Origin: Maricaulis sp048269565 | Lineage (GTDB): Bacteria > Pseudomonadota > Alphaproteobacteria > Caulobacterales > Maricaulaceae | Direction of reading: 5' to 3' | DNA: 29,145 bases | Assembly (NCBI RefSeq): GCF_048269565.1 | Contig: NZ_JBLXIK010000013.1 | Span: 1-29,145 of the forward strand | In this document: piece after piece, positions 1-6,672 of the stretch | Layout: the number at the start of each line of letters is the position of its first letter | How positions within the stretch are numbered: the first letter of the stretch is position 1 | Translations under genes and position numbers: made by a program | The notes under the pieces: generated by a model | The model's database searches: none | What the model was told of the DNA's origin: nothing | What the model saw: only the letters and a program-made list of their open reading frames with translations

Positions 1-56
1 AGCTCGACCGCACAGTCCATTCCGGTTTCGAGACGGGGGCCGTAAGGCGTCCGAGC

Positions 57-188
57 AAATCTCCACGTGCGGGACGTCACGGATGTCTCAACTACTTAAC
101 TGCGCAAACCGGCATTCGCCGGCGTCCCGCACACCTCCCAATCGGGGGGAACCACTCAAACCTCCAGCGGCAGGCCGCGTGGAGATTT
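57..188. repeat. Nested inverted-repeat segment upstream of the toxin-antitoxin genes
   Basis: An 11-base perfect inverted repeat, AAATCTCCACG at 57-67 and its complement at 178-188, encloses a second 10-base pair, GTGCGGGACG at 67-76 and its complement at 123-132. A small hairpin CCGGC-attc-GCCGG sits at 109-122. No gene is visible in bases 1-200: one plus frame stays open from 2 to 205, but it has no start inside the window and no family I recognise. The arrangement looks like a dispersed palindromic element or a remnant of one. That reading is an inference; only the inverted repeats are seen directly. Confidence 0.45.
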
Positions 189-200
189 TCGTGCAGGCGC

Positions 201-236
201 TTTAAAAAAAGTACAGATTTTGGTACAATTTTATCA
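201..236 (+). promoter_or_regulatory. Candidate promoter of the toxin-antitoxin operon with overlapping GTACA repeats
   Basis: A -35-like TTTAAA (201-206) is followed after 17 bases by a -10-like TACAAT (224-229). The expected transcription start falls at about 236, which is the A of the antitoxin ATG, so the message may be leaderless; no Shine-Dalgarno sequence is present. Two direct copies of GTACA, each followed by an ATTTT run, lie at 211 and 223, the second inside the -10. They are good candidates for the operator through which a Phd/YefM antitoxin represses its own operon. Confidence 0.5.
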
Positions 237-559
237 TGACAAAATCCGCCAACATCCTCTCCTTCTCCCAGGCCCGCGCTGGCCTGAAAGCCCTGATGGA
301 GCGCGTCACGGCCGACAAGGCCCCGGCCATCATCACCCGCCAGGGCGGCGAACCGGTGGTGATGATCGCGCTGTCGGAATGGGAGGCGATCCAGGAGACG
401 AATTGCCTGCTCTCCAGCCCTGCCAATGCCAAACGCCTGCGCGCCAGCATCGCCGACGCCGAGGACGGCCAGACCCGCACCCTCACGCCGCAGCAATTGC
501 GCGGCATGGCCGAGGCCCCGGGCGATTTCGCCGCCTGGCTCGGCGAAGCGGAGCGATGA
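236..559 (+). CDS. Type II antitoxin, Phd/YefM family
   Basis: This 107-residue protein should bind and neutralise the toxin encoded just downstream and repress their shared promoter. The N-terminal part (about residues 7-60) has the Phd/YefM pattern: SFSQARAGLKALMERV, then PAIITRQGGEPVVMIALSEW and an ETNCLLSSPANAKRL helix. The C-terminal tail after about residue 78 is longer than in the roughly 83-residue E. coli YefM, and the toxin-binding segment may lie there. The stop codon overlaps the toxin start in an ATGA, so the two are translationally coupled. The start is fixed by the domain; there is no Shine-Dalgarno sequence ahead of it, in line with a leaderless transcript. Confidence 0.88.
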   Translation: MTKSANILSFSQARAGLKALMERVTADKAPAIITRQGGEPVVMIALSEWEAIQETNCLLSSPANAKRLRASIADAEDGQTRTLTPQQLRGMAEAPGDFAAWLGEAER

Positions 560-816
560 ATATCGAATTGCGGCCGCAGGCGATCGAGGATTTGAGCGGG
601 TCTGCCGCCCACGACACGCGGCTGCTCAAACGCGCCCTCAAACTGATCGAGGCCGCCCGGCGCGCCCCCTTCGAAGGCCTCGGCAAGCCGGAACCCCTGC
701 GCGGCGAACTCGCCGGCTGGTGGTCCCGCCGCATCGATAGCCGCCACCGGCTGGTCTACCGCGTCACGGGTGAGCCGGAGCGGTTGCAGGTGGTGCAGGC
801 GCGGTATCATTATTGA
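556..816 (+). CDS. Type II toxin, Txe/YoeB-type mRNA interferase
   Basis: An 86-residue protein with the YoeB fold signature. YoeB-family toxins bind the ribosomal A site and cleave mRNA. Visible landmarks are RRAPFEGLGKPEPLRG with Glu46, WWSRRI, HRLVY with Arg65, and a C-terminal RYHY with His85 and Tyr86; these correspond to the catalytic Glu46, Arg65, His83 and Tyr84 of E. coli YoeB. The aromatic stretch near residue 15, usually of the kind DYxxWQ, reads DLSGSAAHD here, an unusual substitution. The start ATG at 556 overlaps the antitoxin stop by four bases. The same frame is open further upstream, but only this start gives the normal family length and operon structure. Confidence 0.88.
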   Translation: MNIELRPQAIEDLSGSAAHDTRLLKRALKLIEAARRAPFEGLGKPEPLRGELAGWWSRRIDSRHRLVYRVTGEPERLQVVQARYHY

Positions 817-856
817 AGGCGGCATGACGCCAAACTCTCTTTGCACACAACGCGTT

Positions 857-1057
857 GTCATCCCTGACGGATGCCCCGCAAATGCGGGGCGCAGATCAGG
901 GACCCAGACGCCCGACAGCGCCTCGCAAGCCGCACACCGCCGACCCAACTCACCCGCTTCCTCTCGAGGCCGGCCCTCGACCGAAGCCCGCTGAAACCGG
1001 GGCGTCTGGGTCCCCGCCCTGCGGCCCGGTCAAGCCGGGCCATCCGGCGGGGATGAC
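857..1057. repeat. Palindromic intergenic repeat element A
   Basis: The element is bounded by GTCATCCC (857-864) and GGGATGAC (1050-1057). Inside are a 15-base perfect inverted repeat starting GGGACCCAGACGCC (899-913 with 1000-1014), a 7-base hairpin with an AAAT loop (873-890) and another 7-base hairpin GGCCCGG/CCGGGCC (1023-1041). It could fold into a long branched cruciform. Elements with GTCATCCC ends are common between genes in alphaproteobacteria. No coding function is apparent. Confidence 0.6.
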
Positions 1058-1116
1058 AGTTTTTGGTGTTTGGAGGGGGGATGGCAGAGGAAGGCTCGCA
1101 AAACCACATTAATCAG

Positions 1117-1233
1117 CGTCATCCCGGCGCAGGCTGGGACCCGGATTCACGCACCGGCATCTGATTGAACAGGCGCAAGCCTCCAGACCTCACCACTCCA
1201 CGAGACTGGATCCCAGCCTGCGCCGGGATGACG
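1117..1233. repeat. Palindromic intergenic repeat element B
   Basis: A perfect 23-base inverted repeat with left arm at 1117-1139 (begins CGTCATCCCGGCGCAGG) and right arm at 1211-1233 encloses 71 bases. The pairing continues imperfectly inward. Its ends share the GTCATCCC motif with element A about 60 bases away, so both probably belong to the same dispersed family. No open frame within it looks like a gene. Confidence 0.65.
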
Positions 1234-1314
1234 TCCTGATGGTGACCAAGGAGGGCCGTAGCGCCCTGCCCGGCCCTGCCGGGGAGCGATCCACAAAACC
1301 CTTGCCGAGGGGGC

Positions 1315-1394
1315 GCCAGAGTGGCGTTGAGCCGTCAAGGGCGAAGCCGCACGCGGTCGCAAAGCGACCCTTGACGGCTCAACGCCACTCTGGC
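1315..1394. repeat. Long perfect hairpin, palindromic element C
   Basis: A perfect 27-base inverted repeat (1315-1341 with 1368-1394) surrounds a 26-base loop. The arm contains GAGTGGCGTTGAGCCGTC. The ends differ from elements A and B, so this is a second repeat type. It could act as a transcriptional stop between the plus-strand toxin gene and the minus-strand DUF4145 gene, although it has no T-run. The rest of 817-1597 shows no credible gene apart from the displaced tail of DUF4145 at 1532-1597. Confidence 0.6.
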
Positions 1395-1597
1395 CGGATG
1401 GGGGTGTGGGTTTTTGGGGTTCGGTGTGCGCTGGATGGCAGCATTAGCAGCTAATTTGAGTTGAACGCCTAGGGCCTGCGCAGAATCGCAGCTGGCCCCC
1501 GACAACTCCGCCATACGACCGATTTCTACAATCAACGTTTCTTCTTATCCCGATCACGCTGCTCAATTCCGGCGCGCTTTCCTGAAGGTAATGCATT

Positions 1598-2338
1598 CTA
1601 CAAATCATCAATCTCGTGGGGCTGCGTGATCAAACGCTCGACCACCAGATTCACCAACTTGAACAAAGTAATAGCCGCCTCTCTGTCATCAGCCATATCA
1701 ATCTGTCCCGGATGCACAGCCGCATTTCCGGTCACCCGGACAATGTCCAACGCCCGCTGAATACGCTCGTCGAGCCCGGATCGCACCAATTTTGCGATAC
1801 CGTCATTTATCGTGTCGTTTGAATTGTTAATTTCATTGCAGAGGCGTTCGATTGCAACGCGCAACAACGCCGCCGCAGCGCGTGGTGAACTCCCAACAAC
1901 AGCCCGAGCCTCGTCGAAATCGCGGCGCACCGCTGTCGGCATGTCATCCGCGGCTTCCATGAGAAGCGAGGGCTCAGGCCAAGCTTGCTCGTGCGCGACC
2001 CAAAGCGTCCACTTCTCACAACTATAGCATTGAGAAAAATGTATATTTTCGACGGACCTGACATATTGTGTACCGACGTCAGGCCACAGGAAGACCTCTC
2101 CAGCGACAGACCTTCTGACAAAAGAATAGAAAGACAGAGCTTCAGTCGACACACCCCCGTCCGACTCCTTTCGCTCCAGTTCATCAGGGAGGTTCGGCCC
2201 AAATTTTCCAGGGATTGGGTCTCCCTCACGTTGAACGGATTTCGCATATGCATCAAACCAAGTCTGATGAGCAATCGCACCGCAGTGCGGGCATGAAAAC
2301 GACAGCTTGTTCGTCGCGGGTTCAACGGCTTTGGTCAT
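1598..2338 (-). CDS. DUF4145 protein with N-terminal zinc ribbon, probably truncated by an amber codon
   Basis: A 246-residue protein of unknown function. CPHC (residues 16-19) and CYSC (104-107) could form a split zinc ribbon. From about 140 the sequence shows the DUF4145 helical domain: SPRAAAALLRVAIERLC, then VTGNAAVHPG and a helix ending LVVERLITQP. DUF4145 domains occur alone and fused to restriction enzymes, but no partner is seen here. The ATG at 2338 follows a G-rich ribosome-binding stretch and lies nine bases beyond the pccB stop; a GTG at 2344 is an alternative. GC content is clearly lower than in the neighbours, suggesting transfer. The TAG at 1598-1600 interrupts what looks like the family's normal ending; the frame stays open to a TGA at 1532-1534. 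Confidence 0.8.
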   Translation of the reverse strand: MTKAVEPATNKLSFSCPHCGAIAHQTWFDAYAKSVQREGDPIPGKFGPNLPDELERKESDGGVSTEALSFYSFVRRSVAGEVFLWPDVGTQYVRSVENIHFSQCYSCEKWTLWVAHEQAWPEPSLLMEAADDMPTAVRRDFDEARAVVGSSPRAAAALLRVAIERLCNEINNSNDTINDGIAKLVRSGLDERIQRALDIVRVTGNAAVHPGQIDMADDREAAITLFKLVNLVVERLITQPHEIDDL

Positions 2339-2347
2339 CCCCACCCC

Positions 2348-3880
2348 CTAAAGCGGAATGTTATCGTGCTTTTTCCACGGATTCTCCGCCTTCTTGTTCT
2401 TCAGGGTCCGCAGCGCCGCGATCAGGCGTTTGCGGGTTGAGTGCGGTGAGATCACGTCGTCGATATACCCCCGGCCTGCGGCGATGAAGGGGTTGGCGAA
2501 GCGGTCTTCGTATTCCTTGACATGGCCGGCCATTTTCTCGGCATCATCCAGATCGGCACGGTGGATGATCTCCGCGGCGCCCTTGGCGCCCATCACGGCG
2601 ATCTGGGCGGTGGGCCAGGCGTAGTTGACGTCGCCGCGCAGATGTTTCGAACTCATCACATCATAGGCGCCGCCATAGGCCTTGCGGGTGATGACGGTGA
2701 GCTTGGGCACGGTGGCCTCGGCATAGGCGAACAGGAGTTTGGCGCCGTGCTTGATCAGGCCGCCATATTCCTGCTTGGTGCCGGGCAGGAAGCCGGGCAC
2801 ATCGACAAAGGTGATGAGCGGAATGCCGAAGGCATCGCAAAAGCGCACGAAACGGCCGGCCTTGCGGCTCGCATCGCTGTCGAGCACCCCGGCCAGGCTC
2901 ATCGGCTGATTGGCGACAAAGCCGACCGGCTGGCCGTCGAGGCGGCCGAAACCGGTGACGATATTGGCGGCATAATCCGGCGCGATCTCGAAGAAATCGC
3001 CCTCATCGGCGGTCTTGAGGATCAATTCCTTGATGTCATAGGGCTTGTTCGGATTGGCCGGGACCAGCGTGTCGAGGCTGGCATCGACGCGCGCCGGATC
3101 ATCAAAGCTCGGACGGACCGGCGGCGTTTCGCGATTCGACAGCGGCAGGAAATCGATCAGCCGGCGCAGCTGCACCAGCGCTTCAAGATCATTCTCGAAG
3201 GCGCCATCGGCGACACCGGACTTCTTGGCATGGATCGAGGCGCCGCCGAGCTCTTCATGGGTGACAGTCTCATTGGTCACCGTTTTGACCACATCGGGAC
3301 CGGTGACATACATGTAGGAGGTGTCCTTCACCATGAAGATGAAGTCGGTAATGGCCGGCGAATAGACATCGCCGCCGGCGCAGGGGCCCATGATCATCGA
3401 GATCTGCGGCACGACGCCCGAGGCCAGCGTGTTCTGCAGGAAGATGTCGGCATAGCCGGCGAGCGAGGCGACGCCCTCCTGGATCCGCGCACCGCCGGCA
3501 TCAAAGATGCCGATGATCGGGGCGCCATTCTGGATCGCGGCTTTCTGGATCTTGACGATTTTCTGGGCGTGGGTCTCGGACAGCGAGCCGCCAAACACCG
3601 TGAAATCCTTGGAGAAGACATAGACCAGACGGCCATTGATCGTGCCATGACCGGTCACCACGCCATCGCCGGGGATTTTCTTTTCGGCCATGCCGAAATC
3701 GACACAGCGATGCTCGACGAACATGTCCCATTCCTCGAACGAACCATCATCGAGCAGCATTTCAACCCGCTCACGCGCGCTCAGCTTGCCTTTGGCGTGC
3801 TGGGCCTCGACCCGTTTGGGACCACCGCCAGCCCAGGCACCGGCACGCTTTTCGATGAGTTGTTCGAGCACATCCTTCAT
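2348..3880 (-). CDS. pccB: Propionyl-CoA carboxylase beta chain (carboxyltransferase subunit)
   Basis: The 510-residue carboxyltransferase subunit moves the carboxyl group from carboxybiotin to propionyl-CoA, giving methylmalonyl-CoA in propionate, odd-chain and branched amino-acid breakdown. It works with a biotinylated alpha chain (PccA), which is not in this window. Both crotonase-like halves are present: N-terminal GGSLSETHAQKI, FDAGGARIQEG and MGPCAGGDVYSP, and C-terminal FVDVPGFLPGTKQEYGG and KAYGGAYDVMSS. The length matches the family exactly from the ATG at 3880, which has GGAAGG ten bases upstream; an in-frame ATG at 3889 is too close to that site. The frame is open farther upstream but runs into the divergent gene. 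Confidence 0.95.
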   Translation of the reverse strand: MKDVLEQLIEKRAGAWAGGGPKRVEAQHAKGKLSARERVEMLLDDGSFEEWDMFVEHRCVDFGMAEKKIPGDGVVTGHGTINGRLVYVFSKDFTVFGGSLSETHAQKIVKIQKAAIQNGAPIIGIFDAGGARIQEGVASLAGYADIFLQNTLASGVVPQISMIMGPCAGGDVYSPAITDFIFMVKDTSYMYVTGPDVVKTVTNETVTHEELGGASIHAKKSGVADGAFENDLEALVQLRRLIDFLPLSNRETPPVRPSFDDPARVDASLDTLVPANPNKPYDIKELILKTADEGDFFEIAPDYAANIVTGFGRLDGQPVGFVANQPMSLAGVLDSDASRKAGRFVRFCDAFGIPLITFVDVPGFLPGTKQEYGGLIKHGAKLLFAYAEATVPKLTVITRKAYGGAYDVMSSKHLRGDVNYAWPTAQIAVMGAKGAAEIIHRADLDDAEKMAGHVKEYEDRFANPFIAAGRGYIDDVISPHSTRKRLIAALRTLKNKKAENPWKKHDNIPL

Positions 3881-3900
3881 GGACGCCATTCCTTCCGCAT

Positions 3901-3956
3901 CAATCAATCGGGGATCGATAGCAGAGGTCGCGCGCCAAGGGCAATCAATCGAGGAT
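3901..3956. promoter_or_regulatory. Direct repeat pair in the divergent pccB/acyltransferase intergenic region
   Basis: CAATCAATCGGGGAT (3901-3915) and CAATCAATCGAGGAT (3942-3956) are near-identical 15-base direct repeats, 41 bases apart start to start. That is about four helical turns, so both would face the same side of the DNA. They lie between two divergent starts (3880 on minus, 4047 on plus) and could be an operator. This is a proposal from position and repetition only; no known regulator motif was recognised. Confidence 0.35.
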
Positions 3957-4046
3957 GCTGGCACCGCCGCCGCTCTCGCCTTCACCCTGCGGCGGCATGG
4001 TGCGCTTCTTGCATTTTTACGAGCTGGACAAGGGAGAATGCCCCTC

Positions 4047-5138
4047 ATGGCGAACCGAGCCGTCACAACGGAACTGGTGCCGATCGCAAATCTCGACCGG
4101 GCACAACGGGCCAGCTGGCGCGGTTTGCGTGCTGACAACCGCGCGCTCGCTTCGCCCTATTTTTCGCTCGAATTCGCCGATCTGATCGCCGATCGACGCC
4201 CCGATACCCAGGCACTTGTCCTGTCACACAAGGGCCGCACGGTCGGCATCCTGCCGATGCAGCTCTCGCGCCTCGGCGTCGCCCGGCCGCTCGGCGGACC
4301 GCTGGGTGACCATCATGGCGTCATCACCGATGATGACAGTCTCGATATCGCATCGGCGCTCGAGCACAGCCCGGTTTCGGTATTCTGCTTTCACGGCGCC
4401 CTGGCCGGGCAAGCCGGTTTTGCCGGCCGGGCGTCGCAAATTGAACCATCCTGGACGGTCGATTTGAGCCAGGGCTGCGATGCCTGGCTCGAAGAACGCC
4501 GCACTGCGGACGCGAAAGCGATGCGCAATATCCGCGCCCGCCAGCGCAAACTCGCCGAATCGGGCCTCGATATCGTCTACCGGCTCGATGATCGCCGCCC
4601 CGAGGCACTGGCGCAGACTTTCGCCTGCAAGCGCGAACAATACCGGCGCACCCATGCCTTCGACGTCTTCATCGCCCGCTGGGCCCGCGAGCTGATCGCG
4701 GACCTGTTCGAACACCAGACGCAGCAATTGCGCGGCTGTCTGTCGACGCTGGAAATCAACGGCCAGCTCGCCGCAGCCCATTTCGGCATGCGCTCGCAAA
4801 GCGTGCTGCACTACTGGTTCCCGGTCTATTGGCCGGAACACGCCCAGTTCGGTCCGGGCCTGCAGCTGTTCATGGAGATGGCGCGCCAGATGGCCGATGA
4901 CGGCATTGACGAGATCCACCTGGGCCCCGGCGATGCCGAGTTCAAGCAGAAACTGGCCAACGCCTCCTTCGATGTCGCCACCGGCCGCATCGAGCAGCCC
5001 TCAATGGCGGCCAGCCTGATGGCCGCCGGCGCCGGCATGGACGCCTTTGCCCGCCGCCTGCCACTGGGCCGCGTCGCGCGCTGGCCCGGCAAGGCATTGC
5101 ACCGCCTCGACACCCTGGCGGCCGCCTACGGCATCTAG
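4047..5138 (+). CDS. FemAB/CelD-like GNAT acyltransferase
   Basis: A 363-residue protein of the double-GNAT type (BioF2-like/CelD-like acetyltransferase domain). The first half ends near WTVDLSQGCDAWLE. It is followed by a basic helix MRNIRARQRKLAESG (about 159-173) and the second GNAT half, with INGQLAAAHFGMR, HYWFPVYWPEHAQFGPG and the characteristic HLGPGDAEFKQKLAN (291-305). Relatives transfer amino-acid or acyl groups in cell-envelope or exopolysaccharide metabolism; the substrate here is unknown. The ATG at 4047 is preferred because AGGGAG lies ten bases upstream; the ATG at 4038 is too close to it. The next gene starts 25 bases downstream on the same strand, so they probably form an operon. 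Confidence 0.8.
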   Translation: MANRAVTTELVPIANLDRAQRASWRGLRADNRALASPYFSLEFADLIADRRPDTQALVLSHKGRTVGILPMQLSRLGVARPLGGPLGDHHGVITDDDSLDIASALEHSPVSVFCFHGALAGQAGFAGRASQIEPSWTVDLSQGCDAWLEERRTADAKAMRNIRARQRKLAESGLDIVYRLDDRRPEALAQTFACKREQYRRTHAFDVFIARWARELIADLFEHQTQQLRGCLSTLEINGQLAAAHFGMRSQSVLHYWFPVYWPEHAQFGPGLQLFMEMARQMADDGIDEIHLGPGDAEFKQKLANASFDVATGRIEQPSMAASLMAAGAGMDAFARRLPLGRVARWPGKALHRLDTLAAAYGI

Positions 5139-5163
5139 GATCACGTTCCGATGGAGGACCCTG

Positions 5164-5949
5164 ATGGAAATCCTGTCACCCGATGGTGAGATTGGCGCCC
5201 CGCTCCAGGCCGCCGGCTTTCTGGCGATGCTCCTCATTGGTGCCCTCGTCCTGGCCTGCCCGCTGATCTCCCGCGTCCGCAGTGCCGGCCCCGCCGGGCT
5301 GTCATGCCTTTGGCGTTTCGACATCGCCCTCGCCCTCAGCCTGGGCGGCCTGGCCGTGCTCAATCTCGTCCATCACGCCATAACACCGCTGGCCGGCGTG
5401 TATCGTCCGGAGGTCGGCGATGGTGGCCTGATCGAGAATCTGACCGTGACGCTGATGCTCTTCCCGGTCGTGGTCTTTCTCGGCACGCGACTGACCGGTT
5501 CGGGCCAGACCCGGCATTTCGGTCCGGTCTGCATGGCCCTGGTGAGTCTGGTGCTGATCGCCGCCTTCGGCGAGGAAGTGAGCTGGGGACAGCACTGGTT
5601 CGCCCTTGCGGTGCCCGAGGCGATTGCCAGCACCAATCTGCAGTCCGAGATCAATCTGCACAATTATATCGAGCCCGGCGTGATGGAGGCGATCTATTTT
5701 GCCGCCGGGCTGGTCCTGCTCGGGCTCGCGGCCAATCTGCGGCACGTGCTGCAACCGGGGCCGCAGGCGCCAGGGTTTGTTGCGCTCAAGGCCCTGCTGG
5801 TGCTGGCAGCCATCCTGCTCTGCCATCACGTGTTTCAGGAACTCGGCGAGCTTGCCGTCATGGCCGCAGCCTTCCTGGTCTGGAACCGGATCGATGATGG
5901 GCGCTTGGTGTTGAAGCCGCGCTGGCTCCGCACCCTGACCGCCTACTGA
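5164..5949 (+). CDS. Polytopic membrane protein with GEEVSWGQ motif, function unknown
   Basis: A 261-residue integral membrane protein with about six hydrophobic segments (roughly 15-37, 53-75, 91-108, 121-136, 174-193 and 205-222, with a further one near 230-240). Conserved-looking polar motifs sit at membrane edges: GEEVSWGQ at 136-143, NLQSEINLHN at 158-167 and HHVFQELGEL at 221-230. Proteins with GEExSWGQ plus NxQxExNLHN recur in bacterial genomes as uncharacterised membrane proteins. Clustered Glu, His and Asn suggest an enzyme or metal site, not a simple anchor (inference). GGAGGA at 5153-5158 sets the ATG at 5164. It follows the FemAB-like gene, and its end overlaps the convergent next gene by seven bases. 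Confidence 0.8.
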   Translation: MEILSPDGEIGAPLQAAGFLAMLLIGALVLACPLISRVRSAGPAGLSCLWRFDIALALSLGGLAVLNLVHHAITPLAGVYRPEVGDGGLIENLTVTLMLFPVVVFLGTRLTGSGQTRHFGPVCMALVSLVLIAAFGEEVSWGQHWFALAVPEAIASTNLQSEINLHNYIEPGVMEAIYFAAGLVLLGLAANLRHVLQPGPQAPGFVALKALLVLAAILLCHHVFQELGELAVMAAAFLVWNRIDDGRLVLKPRWLRTLTAY

Positions 5950-6611
5950 AACGGGTTCAGCTTCTTGAGGAAATATTGCAGCCCGCCGCGATTCTCCTTG
6001 CGGTCGAGCTCCTCCTGTGAGGTCAGGAAAGTCGTCTGCACGACATAGCGCTCGCCCTCGAAGGGCAGATGGCCGTGCCAGGAATTGTCCGCGCGCAGGA
6101 AGGCAAAGACATAGCCGGCCAGCGGCGGCACTTCCTCGGTGAAATCGTCGAAATCCTTCGGTCCGTTGAGGACGCGGATACAGCCTGCGCCGGTGCCGTC
6201 CCACTCTGCATTGAGATAGGTCAGCATGGTCAGAATCTTCGACTTCGAGTCGTTATGGATCGGACCGTCGGAGAGCTGCGAGATCTTGCGCACCGTGATC
6301 ATGCGCGGCTTGTCGGTGAAATCGACGCCGAACTTCTCGGTCATCACCTGCGCCAGTTCGGGTGAATTGAGGTCCTGCATCAGCTGGTCGAACGTGCCGT
6401 GGGCCTCGAGCTTCGACAGCGGCAGATAGCCCGGCTTGTTGATCTCGGGATAATCGGCCCGGACCTGCGCCGCCTCGGCCTCGCTCAGCGTGCCGGGCGC
6501 GACGAAATACTTGTAGGGCTCGGTGCGCAGGTCAGCCGCACGCAGGGCACCGAAATCGAGAATCCCGCCGGGGCCGGTCTTGCCCCTTGTCGTCGCACTG
6601 GTCTCGGCCAT
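5943..6611 (-). CDS. 2OG-Fe(II) oxygenase-like protein
   Basis: A 222-residue protein with the residue pattern of the 2-oxoglutarate/Fe(II) dioxygenase double-stranded beta helix: HxD at His119/Asp121 (IHNDSKSK), a distal His in SWHGHLPF (His179 or His181) and a downstream Arg188 that could bind 2-oxoglutarate. The region between, with LTYLNAEWDGTGAG and PLAGYVFAFLRADNSWHG, fits the fold. The substrate is unknown; relatives hydroxylate proteins or small molecules. The ATG at 6611 is used; a GTG at 6626 with GAGG upstream is an equally possible start and would add five residues. It ends the minus-strand cluster. Confidence 0.75.
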   Translation of the reverse strand: MAETSATTRGKTGPGGILDFGALRAADLRTEPYKYFVAPGTLSEAEAAQVRADYPEINKPGYLPLSKLEAHGTFDQLMQDLNSPELAQVMTEKFGVDFTDKPRMITVRKISQLSDGPIHNDSKSKILTMLTYLNAEWDGTGAGCIRVLNGPKDFDDFTEEVPPLAGYVFAFLRADNSWHGHLPFEGERYVVQTTFLTSQEELDRKENRGGLQYFLKKLNPFQ

Positions 6612-6672
6612 CTCGATCTCTTTCACTTTGCCTCAGACACACATTAGCGCGCCGCCCGCCACCATCAAGCCG

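Noticed and set aside
1..200. tRNA gene or end of a protein gene at the left edge
   Set aside because: No acceptor stem, T-loop or CCA arrangement was found, and the open frames at the edge have no recognisable family. The segment is better described by its inverted repeats.
92..496. Minus-strand open frame of 134 codons overlapping the antitoxin gene
   Set aside because: It is antisense to a gene with a clear family match, and its Arg/Gly/Ala-rich product has no recognisable domain. It reflects high GC content.
857..1394. CRISPR array in the repeat-rich intergenic region
   Set aside because: The repeats are inverted pairs of different lengths, not regularly spaced direct repeats with unique spacers, and no cas genes are near.
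2522..4135. Plus-strand open frame of 537 codons across pccB
   Set aside because: It is the antisense mirror of pccB codons (His/Asp/Gly-rich, no domain). pccB has motifs, correct length and a ribosome site.
3881..4138. Extension of pccB to an upstream start at 4138
   Set aside because: The extra 86 residues have no similarity to the family and run into the divergent gene. The ATG at 3880 gives the standard 510 residues and has GGAAGG upstream.
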